From Chara braunii (taxonomy: Eukaryota; Streptophyta; Charophyceae; Charales; Characeae): a DNA stretch of 50,848 nt. The notes beneath the pieces were generated by a model that did not search any database, had not been told where the DNA came from, and was given only the letters and a program-made list of their open reading frames with translations. Below, one piece after another: positions 10,199-21,636 of this stretch. The stretch spans positions 6,562,954 to 6,613,801 of the forward strand of contig BFEA01000010.1 in NCBI GenBank assembly GCA_003427395.1, given 5' to 3'. Each line of letters begins with the position of its first letter. Position 1 is the first letter of the stretch. The position numbers and the translations under genes are program-made.

Positions 10199-11385
10199 TT
10201 TCGGACCGTTTTTGTCGACAGGTGGATTAGAGAGACGCCAATCAGCAAAGGAATCAATCCGACTCTCAAGAGGTACACTCCTTTTTTTCCTGGGACGAAC
10301 ACTCCGTTTCCCAGTCTTTGCTTAGTCCAGACGGTCAGTTTCTCTCTCTTTCCTCTCTCTCTTCTTTTTGGTTGCGAGTCTCCACAGACATCTAAAATGA
10401 ATTCAGAGAAAGAAACAAACCGAAAAGCTGAATGACAAAGAAGGTAGAACTCCTAGACGGAGCGACATTACATTTGGACTAGAGAGCAGTTAACCACACA
10501 CAAAAAAAACAAATTCACAGGAGAGGTTTGATCCAACGACTTGGTCTGATCAGACGGCGTACGAGGTCCTCTCGAGTCCAGTCTGACCAGCTCCGTGACC
10601 GTACAACAAATCAGACAACGAGTGACTAAATGCAACAGTGGAGAATTGAGTGGCGTATAGGGTGCGAGTCAAGCCATGGACGGTGTGATCAAAAACATGC
10701 AAAACGTCTCAGCCGAGATTCCCTCGACAGTGGGTGTCCTAACCAACAAGAATAAAACTCCGGATCTCAGTCAGGAAGAGAATGGACTAATGTCTAACAG
10801 ATTCAGGTCCAAGGGGCTCTTCTTGTTTGGGCCCGGTCCCATTGGGTCCCAAGGGTCCCACGTAGGTCGTGACCAAGTCCCAACCAAGAGGAGTCCCACT
10901 TGGACTAAGTTTCTGCCTCTACCATCCTGAAAACGAATTTCAACTTTCGACAGAACCTACAGACTACAACCGTTCATAGATGAGAAGACAAACTACTGTA
11001 GAAGGAATCAACATTCAAATCAAGTTACTTTGTTTTTCCATCCCTCTGGTGAGTAGGTAGATCACACACATTCAATCACACAATTAAGACCACAGAGGAG
11101 TAGGAAAGAAACCCAGAATAACCCCAGCAGGACAATCACTACCATGCACACATATGTGGGCATCCCGTAGGTGCACAACACTTACCTGAGTGGCATGAGC
11201 TTCGAGATGAATAAAACTCACCCCCCTCTCATATGATCCTCCTAACCCCTTTAACGCTACCCATACACTAGTGTCCTATCTCCTAGAGGGTCTCACTCCA
11301 ACACCCAAGTGCAACGTCGGATCCGCCGTTGATGCTGAAGAACAAAGTAGCAACTTGCAGTCCGTAGGTGCTGAATGGCCGCTGA

Positions 11386-11424
11386 CCCTCAAGTTCACTA
11401 CTTGAGGGCAACCCTTAAGTTGCC
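11386..11424. other. Two overlapping hairpins in element A leader
   Basis: CCCTCAAG (11386-11393) pairs perfectly with CTTGAGGG (11401-11408). GGCAAC (11407-11412) pairs with GTTGCC (11419-11424) around the loop CCTTAA. The two share 11407-11408, so they could act as alternative folds. They lie 260-300 bp from the PBS. Confidence 0.55.
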
Positions 11425-11605
11425 AAGTGTCTCCCTTGACTCAGATTCCAGGTGCGAGTGCCTCTCACTGTCGCCTCTCTCAAGTTGCCGCATGAAGTCT
11501 CCACGAAATGTCTCGCCACCCTAATCTCACTCTCAAGCAACCTTGTTAGGTTCAATGTCAACCCCACATGACCTAACCACGTGGGGGCAGCTTCCCTTAA
11601 CCAAC

Positions 11606-11655
11606 CAACCCTAACCCTAAGTGGTGCCCTCAACCACTTAGGTTAGGGTTAGGGC
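11606..11655. other. Telomere-like inverted repeat beside the PBS
   Basis: The left arm AACCCTAACCCTAAGTGGT and the right arm ACCACTTAGGTTAGGGTTAG form a long hairpin with a 7-9-nt loop and a one-base indel in the stem. The arms consist of CCCTAA / TTAGGG-like units. The hairpin ends about 30 bp from the PBS. Confidence 0.7.
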
Positions 11656-11686
11656 AGCAAAGTCAACTCTCACCAGCAAGTAGAAT

Positions 11687-11700
11687 CCGCTCTGATACCA
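11687..11700 (-). promoter_or_regulatory. Element A primer-binding site (initiator tRNA-Met type)
   Basis: The element strand reads TGGTATCAGAGCGG, one base after the LTR end (...ATAACA). TGGTATCAGAGC is the standard plant initiator-Met PBS. Confidence 0.93.
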
Positions 11701-11701
11701 A

Positions 11702-12800
11702 TGTTATGATCCTGGCCAATTTCGAGATACACATTCATAAGGTAGTACAATGCTGTCCGATTGCAGAAATAAATGAATGAACTTGAGAGGAGAGAGAAGG
11801 TTAGAAGAAGAAGAAGAAGTAAGAAAGAAGAAGAAGATGACGTACACCAGCATAGACAAATGATAGAGCTCTTCTTCTTCGCTCAACCCTCTCTTCCTCC
11901 TTATCTCCTCCTCTCTTATTCATACAAAAAATAATAATACAATGTTGGATAGCTGAACCAGAATCAAAGTCCGAATCCCTCTTCTATTGCAGGTATCACT
12001 TGAGGTCCACCATAGCCATGACCGCCTCTCCCACTCTTCACTCTCATAGGCCGAGGCTATGGCGGACTACTAGGCCTTGCCCAGATGTCCAAAGGACAAC
12101 CCAAAGTAGCTATGGCTGCCCTAGCTTAGGCCGCCATGCGTGCCTCTGCCTCGAAGCTTCTTGGTGTAGCTCAACCCCAGCTGGGGCCTTCTTGCTGCAG
12201 CGCCCACCAAGGTGATGAAGATGGCTGCCACCATAGCCAGGTAAGTACCTCTGACGCTCCTTCCCCTTCCTGTCCTTCTTCCTCCTCCAAGTCCTTGTTT
12301 CTTCCCCAGCAGCGCTGCTCCAGCCAGCGCTTCAACCAGTGTGTCGCCAATCTTGCACACCGACAATGAGGTTGGGCTCTTCGCCCGACCTGGAGATATA
12401 GCGACCTGCTTGCCTCTTGGGCGGTGACTTCCAGGCTGCTCGGCCTTCCAAGCAACCGGTACCTCCTCCCTTTTGGAGGGAAACGTCATTCCAGACTCTG
12501 ATATTGCCCGTACAGGCCTTAGACTCCGACTGGTTGGACTAGTACTCGTCTAGACCTAGCCTGCAACTACTGGCCTCTTCAAAATGCCACTTTTGTCTTC
12601 TTCTGCTCGGCCTCCAGTACCCGCACATCTACCTTTTCACGGTGTGGTACCGGCCTATCTGCTACTTGAGTGTTTTTCCCCGCCGCAATCCCTCAATGTC
12701 ACGGCCATAGGTAAGTACCGACCCTTAGGGCCCAACGAACGAACAAGTGCCCTTGGGGGCCACACACACACTCAAGCCAACCTGCACTCAGACAGACATG
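11702..12800 (-). repeat. Element A 5' LTR, promoter-distal part
   Basis: It matches 3200-3938 from TGTTATGATCC onward but includes about 500 bp missing from that copy. It is interrupted at 12800 by element B and resumes at 21641. The last four bases, CATG (12797-12800), are one copy of B's target-site duplication. Confidence 0.92.
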
Positions 12801-13717
12801 TGCAAGGAAGATGAGCAATAGCGAACTTCAGCAATCAAACAGCGTCATACACATGAGACCAGATAGTCGTGACCTCGAACCAAAAGCAGAATTGCATCAG
12901 GATTTTCACGAAATAAGAGCACACCAAAAGCTCATAATTGACAATGCTGGAATAATCTCATCATCATCATCAACGAAGAACCAATGTTGATATCCTATCT
13001 GGCGCTCGGCGCCCAGACTACAGATGGAAGATCCTATCTAGCCTACTTTACAATGCCGCTGATGACGTCAACAGCTCCCCGAAGTACGAGCAGATCTCGG
13101 ACAATGCCGCACGCTTCAAGCACCTGGTATGTCTCTCGTATCACTCACAACCTCGTTCCCCAACTCACAAATGCCACTTGCACCCAAGGACCACCATGCG
13201 CCCCATCCAGCATACAACAACGCAGCTCGGCTATGGCTGCCTGCTCCTTCCAGCTCGCCCGTGAGCGCGTGAGGCTGGTAGGCGATAGCGCAGCAGCGCT
13301 TGAGCACAAAGCTGCCAGTGCCCGAATCCCAAATGCGGAGGCAGACCCTTTGCTATATGGAAGTGGCCTGCCTGCTGCTGCGCTGGGCCTTTCCCAAGAA
13401 GCCTCTGGTAGGCCCCGGTAGGCTGAGGCCCAGTCCAAACGAATCAGGCCCAGGGCCTGTGGTGGTTACTTGTGCCCAACTGCCCTCGGCCTGTGTCCCG
13501 TATTCAGCCCAGGGCCTGTCTTCCATACATTCAAATAGGCGGCCTGGGCCTGGGTGCTCTCAACCAACTGGCGCTGCGCAACTGCCCGAATTTTCCTCAG
13601 TTGCTTGGTGTCCGAAATAGGGGCCCTCAGGCCCTCGTCGAGCCTGCCTTCACTTAGGGCGGCCGACGTATTGCATGACAGTGCTAAAAAAGGGCTCATC
13701 GGGGCCTTGGCCTTGCA
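12801..13717 (-). repeat. Element B 3' LTR
   Basis: 917 bp, near-identical to 20713-21636. It contains the palindrome TGACGTCA at 13073-13080. A plus-strand (antisense) open frame runs 12984-13421. Confidence 0.95.
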
Positions 13718-13730
13718 TTCCCTCCTCCAT
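13718..13730 (-). promoter_or_regulatory. Element B polypurine tract
   Basis: The element strand reads ATGGAGGAGGGAA immediately before the 3' LTR start TGCAAGG. Confidence 0.75.
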
Positions 13731-14660
13731 AACTTCGATAGTCCTCTGAGAAGTCCAGTCTTCGATAATCTGGCGCTTTCTTTTCCATAGAGACTTCTCG
13801 TATTGAGTTACAACTTGAGGAGCGGTCTGCATGAGTTCCTCTCTGGTAAACCATCAGTCCTCCCTGGGATCAGTGTGATGCCGGAACCGAATGTGGTACT
13901 GCAGCTTTGGTTTCGGTGGACGTCCCCTGCCCGTTGGTCTTGGAGCTGGCAGTTCTCTGTGGTCTACGATGTCATCAATTTCCACCTCTTCGTCCATGTT
14001 TGGGGGCAGCATTGAGCAACGAGAAGGAAACTGGTCGGTTTCTTCAAAAGGTGCAAGCTTGGAGGCACGAAAGACGGGATAAGTACGGAGGTGACCAGGG
14101 ACCCGGATTACATAGTAAGGCCCATCCGGATCAGTCCCAACAATATCTAAGACCTCCCATGGTCCAAAGTACTGAGGCATGAGCTTGCGGGATATTCCGT
14201 GCTCCTGTCCCAGTTCTGAGGACTTAACCCAAACTTTGTCCCCTACCTGAAATGTAGACGGGCGGCGGTGTTTGTTTTCGGACTCTATTATTGCCGCCTG
14301 TGCCTTCTGCATTTGTTCCACCACCTGCTGCATCTTCTGTTCATATCGATAAGCGAATTCTAATGTACCCGGTGCAGCAATCAGCTGGTTCTCAGGTAAT
14401 AGAAAATCTAGGGGCAGTCTAGGTTTGAAAGTCAGTAGTAAGCTGTTAGGGCTGACCCCGGTGGCACTGTGCACGACGTTGTTATAAAGGCTGGCGATGA
14501 GAGCAAGCTTCTCATCCCAGTCTATCTGATTGGGCTTGATGTAATGCTGCAACAGGTGTTGGACAACGCGGTTCAGTTGCTCGTCTTGGGCATTGGCCTC
14601 TGGGTGATTCCAAAAGTCATCTGCAACTGCGTTCCCTGTTCGGTGGCGGCAACCTTCCAC
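13731..14660 (-). pseudogene. Element B integrase C-terminal part with chromodomain-like tail
   Basis: It starts around the third catalytic residue (NHPEANAQDEQLNRV) and has SLYNNVVHSATGVSPNSLLL, then a basic segment. The GPY/F module is LMPQYFGPWEVLDIVG with GHLRTYPVFRASKLAP. The chromodomain-like end reads EEVEIDDIVDHREL, a Pro/Arg linker, QYHIRFRHH, one TGA at 13854-13856, then WFTREELMQTAPQVVTQYEK in the same frame. The last codons run into the polypurine tract and LTR. A frameshift near 14620 separates this from the rest of the core. Confidence 0.9.
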
Positions 14661-15076
14661 AACTCACTGGTGAATCTGACATCCCTGTCACTCACGATTG
14701 ACTTAGGCGGACCAAAATCCTTGACCCAGTTCTCCTTGAACAATCAGATTACGTACTCGGTCTTCGCAGTCTCCGGCATGACAATTAACCTAGCGTACTT
14801 ACTAAATCTGTCCACGATAATGAAGATGTGTCTCATTCCGCTCTTGCTGGTGACTACCGTATCCATGAAGTCCATGGACAAGCTCTCACCAGACCTTTCC
14901 GAAATCGGAAGGGGCTTCAGGAGCCCAAGAGGAGCCTGAGTACGTGGCTTGTCCCTCTGACAGACCTGACAAGTCTCCACGTACATCTGAGCATCTCTCA
15001 TCATCGTGGGCCACCAGAACCGTTGCAGCAGATTGGCTGTTGTCTTTTTTGTAACCAAAATGGCCGGTGGCATCAT
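14640..15076 (-). pseudogene. Element B integrase core, frameshifted
   Basis: The frame 15076-14744 has the second half of the zinc domain (ETCQVCQRDKP) and the first catalytic Asp in GESLSMDFMDTVV, with IVDRFSKYARL after it. A further frame at about 14735-14640 keeps DFGPPKSIVSDRDVRFTSEL with the second Asp. The Glu is in the next fragment. All three catalytic residues exist but in different frames. Confidence 0.88.
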
Positions 15077-16298
15077 GACACTCGCCTAAAAACAAACTAC
15101 GCAAAGACTCCCTATGAGGAACACACAAACGTTTATTCCCTGCCTTCTCAAGGAACAGCAAGCCGTTGGCCAACTCAAACTCGACAGAAGTCCTCTTGTC
15201 CTTCGCCTCTAGTCTGCGTATGATCTCAGACATGAACTGATCCTCGCGATAGGCTTCCACCAAAGAGCGAGTTACATCGTCCGCAAGTTCGAACTCAGTA
15301 ATCAGCGCACCTGAGAAGTCAGGCCTACTCGATAAGGCATCAACAACCTTATTGTACTCTCCTTTGAGATACTGTGGATCAAAATCATAATGCTTGATGA
15401 CTTCGATCCAACACTTCAGAGCGTCGGAGAGAACTGGTTGAGTTCTCATCCATCTCAAGGTCTGATGGTAAGTCGTGGGGATGAAGAACCTCCCAAGGAG
15501 ATAATGTTTCCAGTGGGTGAGTGCCTTATAAACCGCATAGAGTTCCTTCTCATAGGTGGACTTGGCCAACTTCTGAGACGGCATCTTCTTGGACATGTAC
15601 TCGACTGGCCTCAACTTTGGCCCCTCCTGTTGCGCAAGCACGACACCAATGCCATATTGACTGGCATCCGTGGTTACTACGAACGACTTATTAGGATCAG
15701 GAAGTTTCAAGACCTCGTAGTGCGTCAACGCATGCTTCAGATGTCTGAAAGCAGCCTCACACTCGTCTGTCCACTCCCATGGGGTGTCAAGGCGGGTCAG
15801 GTCAGTCAAAGGGTCGGACACTATGCTATAGTTCTTTACGAAAGTGCGGTAGTAGCCTGTCATCCCTAAGAAATACCTCATCTCAGTCACAGACTGAGGA
15901 CGTGGCCAATTACGAATGCTGGCCACCTTCGTGTCATCGGGCTTCAACCCCCCAACGGAAATCTCATGACCCAAGTACAAGATATGGGTGCGGCGAAATT
16001 CACACTTCTCCCCGTTAATCTTGAACTTGTGCTGCCGAAGGAGACAGAGGACTTTGTCTAAGTGCGCAACATGCTCCTCGACAGTCCTACTAAAAACAAG
16101 TATGTCATCGAGGTACACGATGACAAACTTATCCAAGTAGTCANGNAAGATCCGATTCATAGCGTGCTGAAAGGTGCCAGGAGCATTGCAAAGGCCGAAA
16201 GGCATCACCACAAACTCGTACATACCGTACCTGGTCTGAAATGCGATTTTGTGTTGATCCCTGGGCCGGATTGCAATCTGATGGTACCCGGACTTCAT
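14886..16298 (-). pseudogene. Element B reverse transcriptase / RNase H
   Basis: A 470-codon open frame. [38 protein letters not shown], two ambiguous bases at 16144 and 16146, then [13 protein letters not shown] with both catalytic Asp, LYLGHEIS and the thumb. RNase H: VVTTDASQYGIGVVLAQQ, STYEKELYAVYKAL. The third catalytic Asp is gone (TTYHQTLRWM, where element C has TDHETVRWM). The zinc half GECHDATGHFGYKK follows before the frame is lost near 15050. The RT motif-A block KID lies in a shifted frame at about 16310. Confidence 0.94.
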
Positions 16299-16926
16299 CT
16301 ATCTTATTGAAGTACCGACACCCTTGCAGTCTATCTAGCAAATCGTCGATGCGTGGTAGGGGCTATCGATTCTTGACAGTGATGGCATTGAGCCTCCTAT
16401 AGTGAATGCACATCCTCAAAATGCTCCCTAAGACTGGAGAACCATAAGGAGAGACACTCGGCCGGATCCACCCCTTCTCTATGAGTTCCTTGAGTTGCTG
16501 GCGAAGCTCGTCAAGCTCGCCTGGAGACATCCGATAGATCCTACCCTTTGGGATGTTAGACCCTGGGATAAACTCTATCGCATGGACGAACTCCCTCTCA
16601 ACAACCCCTGTCGGCTCTTTAAATAGATTAGGGTACTTAGCGACTACACCTATCTCCGGCGGCATTTTCACCGGCTCGCGTGCAGCAAAGACATAAACTA
16701 GATACATACCCTCCTCCTGATTTTGCTTATAATAATTATAGAACGCGGCTGCACACATGCATCCATAGGACTCGATCAGACTACTAGCTTTGAACTTTCG
16801 TAATCTGACGGTCCCTCTACCTGGCAAAGTGTGTTTGACCACTTTTCGGTCCCAGTCAAATTGGGCCTGTGCCACAGAGAGGTAGTACATACCTAACAAC
16901 ATATCCATGGGGAGATCATCACTCAC
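16299..16926 (-). pseudogene. Element B protease end and RT fingers
   Basis: It opens SDDLPMDMLLGMYYL, the C-terminal strand of the protease (L-L-G-M), then a basic linker and a region also present in element C ([20 protein letters not shown]). The RT start follows: [51 protein letters not shown]. The usual F-x-PKK block after SPVL is deleted. [15 protein letters not shown] has His for the normal Asp in IDYR. A shifted frame (16341-16300) carries RYFNKID, the RT motif-A Asp. Confidence 0.9.
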
Positions 16927-17055
16927 TAGGAACGAAACAAGATGTTTAAGTTCCCCTCTCGTGTACGGGAAACAATACTCAACATTCTAGAGGTATTCAT
17001 TAACAACCATGCGCTGTTGGTTGGCACAGGTCGACTCCACAGGTCGACTCAAGCA

Positions 17056-17343
17056 CTACACTTGCCCTTGTAAGCGCAGCCTCTCAACGCACGCGCGACT
17101 GGTGAAGTTCCGTGTTGAGCAAGTGTCATAATAGGCTTCGGCCTTGCGGCCGCCAATGACCACCTCGCTGACGAACATCTCACCCTTAGGGGCTTTGGCC
17201 AATGCCGTCCAAGAAGCTAGCGGGTGTGAACTAGACCACTCCTCCTCTAGCTCCTCTAGGGATTCAAACACATTCATCGAATAGAGGCTCGATGGGTTTG
17301 AATGTGTTTGCGGGACGACGATGGAGTCAGTAGCTTGGGCCAT
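17056..17343 (-). pseudogene. Element B protease active-site part
   Basis: It contains GEMFVSEVVIGGRKAEAYYD followed by TCSTRNFTSR. The D-T-C-S-T is the retropepsin active-site loop with Cys in place of the common Gly. Element C has the same D-T-C-S in shared context, so the Cys is probably ancestral to this family. Stops separate this piece from 16926. Confidence 0.8.
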
Positions 17344-17477
17344 CTCTCAAGATGGTGAGGGTGTGTCCACCACCTCGACCCTAGCAGGAACAACTACCAT
17401 TCCTACTGGCCCGACGCGTTTCCCGGAGCAGTGCCAGAACTACTGGCCACATTGCTACCAACGGGAGTGGAGGATCC

Positions 17478-18176
17478 CTACGCCTGGCCCATCGTAGGCG
17501 AGATCTTTTCGGTCACCTTCTTATTGCGGCACTTGAATTGGTTGTGGCCATATTGGCCACAACGAATACAAGCCTGCCTGGTGTACCTGTCTCTCCACAC
17601 GTCCTCAATGAGACCCGCTTTCTCCCATGGAGGAGCATTAGGGTCGACTTGACTCCTAGACCAGGAACCTCCACGACGTCTACCGATCGCCTTACCTTTT
17701 TGAGCTACGGCGGCGACTACTCCACCCCCTGAAGCTTCTGCGCTGCGCGCCTGTGAACCAACTCCCAACTGGAAGTCGTCGTCCAATTCGATGGTGGAAC
17801 CATCATTGTCGACGAACATGATGCGTCCCTTCGCTTTCCAGTTGGGAGGCAATATCTTTTTCCTGCCATCCGTCATGGGTGTCTGACCATGCCCTATCTT
17901 CGCTTCAAGGTCTAGGGCCTTCTTGCTGAAAGATGGGAAGTTGTGCATATTGATGTTGGCCTCATCTCCCAACTGATTCTTGAGAGGCATGGGAAAGCAT
18001 GTCAGGTAGGAGGTGAGTAAGACCTGGGGGTCATAGTGCACCCGAGGGACACAGATCAGACACTCTACAGCATCAGTGGCCTCTCTTACTGACTTAAACT
18101 GCCTCGTGTGCAGTGTCATGATCGCGTTAGTGGCCTTTTGGGCCTCCTGAGGATCATGCCGCCTATCTTCCACCAT
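17478..18176 (-). pseudogene. Element B gag, capsid end and zinc knuckle
   Basis: This is the capsid C-terminal part (HDPQEAQKATNAIMTLHTRQ, INMHNFPSFSKKALDLEAKI), an acidic and Gly-rich segment, an Arg-rich stretch (GRRRGGSWSRS), then one perfect CCHC knuckle: CIRCGQYGHNQFKC (C-x2-C-x4-H-x4-C). The knuckle binds RNA in related gags. Confidence 0.93.
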
Positions 18177-18256
18177 CTTGAGAAAGTCCTCCAGTTTCTG
18201 TCGGGCTGCTCAAGCACGAAAGTCATGACTGTATCCCTGCAACTGCACTAAACCAC

Positions 18257-19367
18257 TCAACCATCGTGCAACTCCAGGTAGGATGCAGCCACAAACACTT
18301 CCTCGTGCGGCAAGGTAAGTTTACACTTAACATAGACCGACACTGCCCTCAACCAAGTGTCGAGGTCTTCGCCTCTCTTATTCCTTGTAAAGGGTTTCAG
18401 AGCGGCGATGACCGTCTTTGGTACCCACTGACTTTGTCCCGGTCCCTGCTTCACTCCGCGCTGTGTACCCTGTGGTGCAGGCTGCTGCACTGACTGCTGG
18501 GGCTGTGTACCCTGCGGCTGTGTAGGCTGCGAGACAGCAGGCTGCCCGCCAACGGGAACCTGAGGCGGAGGTTGGGAAAACATTGTCTGTATAGGAACCT
18601 GCAAACTAGGACCTGCTGAGGACCCTCCTCCTAACGACATACCCAACGAAACGGTCTCGACTGATGCTGGGGCTGTATATGGGGATACCCCAGTCACCGG
18701 TGGGACAAAAGGAGGAGAATGTACAACGGGCCAGGCACCGGGCCCAGACAGCGGTGGTGCCGCCTGCACTTGCTCGACTAACCCAGCCAGACTCTGCTGG
18801 ATGTCTTGTAAGATCTCCATCTGGTGATCTTGCGTTTTCTACTACACTTAGCAAGACCGACCGTATGGTCCTCACATCATCCTCCTTCTCTGCAGGGTCC
18901 ATCTCCTCTAACTCACTGACGTCCGCTTGCCTCCGCTGCATCCAGGCTCTTCTTCTAATCATTCTTTCTTTTTTTGCCTTAATCTCTCCCAAAGCCTGCT
19001 GTAGCTGCGCCTCGCGATCAGCAGCTCGCTGTATGGCGACCTCCTGGGGAGTCATCACTAAGGGCTGGCTTGCCATTACGCCAGGGGACTGACTCAAGGT
19101 CTGCGCGACTATTGACCCTACAGATCCTGAACTACCAACCTGAGAAGTCTGTTGCATAGCAGTGGCCATGCCTGCTGAAGTGGCGGTCTCGCTTACGAAT
19201 GCCCTGCTTGCCTCTGCGGCCCTAGCTCTTCTGTGCTGCTGCTGCCTCTCTCTCTGCTGGCGGAACAAGTATCTGTCGCCCTCTGGTCCTAATGCCAAAT
19301 GGGCAATCAGGCGTCTAGCCGATCGCAAGAGCCGGTCGTCCGGTTGTGGAACCTCCCTGTCACTCAT
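18257..19367 (-). pseudogene. Element B gag, N-terminal part
   Basis: It starts MSDREVPQPDDRLLRSARRL, then has a Gln/Arg-rich coiled coil (QRERQQQHRRARAAEASRAF), an Ala/Ser/Thr linker and a second charged helix (QLQQALGEIKAKKERMIRRR). A frameshift near 18830 leads to MEILQDIQQSLAGL, a Pro/Gln-rich linker (QPTQPQGTQPQQSVQQPAPQ) and the capsid start GEDLDTWLRAVSVYVK. Element C shares the order. The start codon is supported by matching MSDEEDTGEDDRRILRSARG in C. Confidence 0.9.
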
Positions 19368-20698
19368 AGGCTACAACACTGTACAATACCTGCACTAGGA
19401 CACTCAATCGATGCCTACCGCAATGACATGTTGAGACCGATTTATAATAACATAAAATAAATAATCAGCGACTATGTCAGAGACTATATATTCGGGTCCA
19501 ACAGGTAATTTAAGATTCCTACAAACAAAACTATTTTTTAGTTTGACGAGTTCTCGAGTCCAACAAGTAAGTTCAGATCCCTACAAACAAAACTATTTTT
19601 TAGTTTGACGAGTTCTCGAATGCACAATGAACAGAAAACAGTTCTAATATGTTGTCTGTCAGATGTTAATGGTTGTACATCTAACTAATCAAAACATAAA
19701 AATACAATCATTTGTGTGGATTGGGACAGTAAGGAATTTTCCCGAACTTATCACCTGAAATCTACCCCTCCCTCAGTTCCTCTTGAATGTCGCTTGACAT
19801 CAGCGACCCTGAGCCATCCAGAGAGCAGTGCGTGTCTAAAGGTGTGCAATCGGCCCATCCGTGTGCCCCGAGTCCTGCTGAGCTGGCCAGCTCTAGCACA
19901 TCGTTTATCCTCGCGTGCAGCGAGCCTTACACCGATTGGCTGATCAAGAGGCTATTTAAGGACCGGCCCCAAATGTCCTCAGAAATTATTTAACGTCGCA
20001 AACAGGACGACGATCACAACCAATGGTTTCCCCTGCCGGTGTTTATTTATAGATGCCCGGTTTTCGTCTCCCACATAAGGCTGGCCTGCCCCTCAGAACC
20101 CATCTAACAGCGCAGCGAGCCGAACAAAGGACAAGCAGCAAAGCATGTGTGCTCTACTCCCGGTGGGTTGGCATGGTGACCGTGACCCAGTGCTTCGTCC
20201 AGGGCCCTTCAGAAAGCTCCGCCCATCTTTCCTCAGATGCTCCACGTTAACATTGCCGACTCTCAAGGTTGAGCGCACTTGACTCCTCACAATGAGAGGA
20301 CTGTCAAGACGGAACACACATCCTCACCGTAAGAAGTGTCGAAGAGGGTAGATAAGGTTAAGAGCAACATACCTCAAATAGCTGCCCCCAACCACAAAGA
20401 TAATCTCAGCAGATGACCTGTCGTGGATTGTGATGACCAGTCATTGCTTCAGCACAACCAGCATTACATGCCGTTCCACCTCAGCACCAATCGCACATCA
20501 GATAGTTCTCATCACACCGTCCAGAACCCACATTACACCGCATAGCCTTCCTGGCGATACCCCTCACCTCCTGGGTCGCCACTTATCTTTGCCCTCCTCA
20601 CTACACACGTTCCACACCACGGTCACTCACCGCACACACCGCGTGCATGTACCGCATTAGGAAGAAGATAAGCGCCAGATTAGCGCACCGAACCACAA
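19368..20698 (-). other. Leader of element B
   Basis: About 1.33 kb with no recognised protein. It is conserved in sequence with the leader of element C (25279-26534), including a TATA-like box at the same distance from the LTR. Confidence 0.7.
20044..20051 (-). promoter_or_regulatory. Internal TATA-like box in element B leader
   Basis: The element strand reads CTATAAATAAACACCGG, with the TATAAATA 662 bp downstream of the 5' LTR. The C copy has the same box 664 bp from its LTR. Function is inferred only from motif and conservation. Confidence 0.45.
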
Positions 20699-20709
20699 CT
20701 CCGATACCA
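20699..20709 (-). promoter_or_regulatory. Element B primer-binding site
   Basis: The element strand reads TGGTATCGGAGTT, three bases after the LTR end TTGCA. It resembles the initiator-Met PBS (TGGTATCAGAGC) with changes. Element C has TGGTATCGAAGTT at the same spot. Confidence 0.75.
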
Positions 20710-20712
20710 AAT

Positions 20713-21636
20713 TGCAAGGAAGATGAGCAATAGCGAACTTCAGCAATCAAACAGCATCATACACATGAGACCAGATAGTCGTGACCTCGAACCAAAAGCA
20801 GAATTGCATCACGAGTTTCACCAAATAAGAGCACACCAGAAGCTCATAATTGACAATGCTGGAATAGTCTCGTCATCATCATCAACGAAGAACCAATGTT
20901 GATATCCTATCTGGCGCTCGGCGCCCAGACTACAGATGGCAGATCCTATCTAGCCTACTCTACAATGCCGCTGATGACGTCAACAGCTCCCCGAAGTACG
21001 AGCAGATCTCGGAGAATGCCGCACGCTCCAAGCACCTGGTATGTCTCTCGTATCACTCACTACCTCTTCCCCAACTCACTGATGCCACTTGCACCCAAGG
21101 ACCACCATGCGCCCCATCCAGCATACAGCAGCGCAGCTCGGCTATGGCTGCCTGCTCCTTCCAGCTCGCCCGTGAGCGCGTGAGCCTGGCAGGCGATAGC
21201 ACAGTGCCTGCGCACAAAGCAGCCAGTGCCCGAATCCCAAATGCGGAGGCAGGCCCTTTGCTATATGGAAGTGGCCTGCCTGCTGCTGCGCTGGGCCTTT
21301 CCCAAGAAGCTTCCGGTAGGCCCCGGTAGGCTGAGGCCCCAGTCCAAACGAATCAGGCCCAGGGCCTGTGGTGGTTACTTGTGCCCAACTGCCCTCGGCC
21401 TGTGTTTGGCCCATATCCCGTATCCAGCCCAGGGCCTGCCTTCCATACATGCAAGTAGGCGGCCTGGGCCTGGGTGCTTTCAACCAACTGGTGCTGCACA
21501 ACTGTCTGAATTTACCTCAGTTGCGTGGTGTCCGAAATAGGGGCCCTCAGGCCCTCGTCGAGCCTGCCTTCACTTAGGGCGGCCGACGTATTGCATGACA
21601 GGGCCAAAAAGGGCTCATCGGGGCCTTGGCCTTGCA
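20713..21636 (-). repeat. Element B 5' LTR
   Basis: 924 bp, paired with 12801-13717. It contains TGACGTCA at 20975-20982. The antisense open frame seen in the other LTR is split here near 21150-21200. Confidence 0.95.

Larger units (their letters stand above)
10199..11686 (-). other. Leader (5' untranslated region) of element A
   Basis: About 1.5 kb between PBS and gag with no recognisable coding domain. The part next to the PBS carries three predicted stem-loops (listed separately), as expected for packaging or dimerisation signals. Confidence 0.6.
12801..21636 (-). mobile_element. Element B: Ty3/gypsy chromovirus nested in element A
   Basis: A complete-length minus-strand retrotransposon of 8836 bp. 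It starts TGCAAGG and ends CCTTGCA on the plus strand, with CATG duplicated on both sides (12797-12800 and 21637-21640). Order on its own strand: 5' LTR (21636-20713), PBS, leader, gag with coiled coil, Gln/Pro-rich linker and CCHC knuckle (19367-17478), protease, RT, RNase H, integrase, chromodomain-like tail (17343-13731), polypurine tract and 3' LTR (13717-12801). Its frames are broken by several shifts and stops. About 8 differences in the first 200 aligned LTR bases (eye count) mean it is not very recent. Confidence 0.96.
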
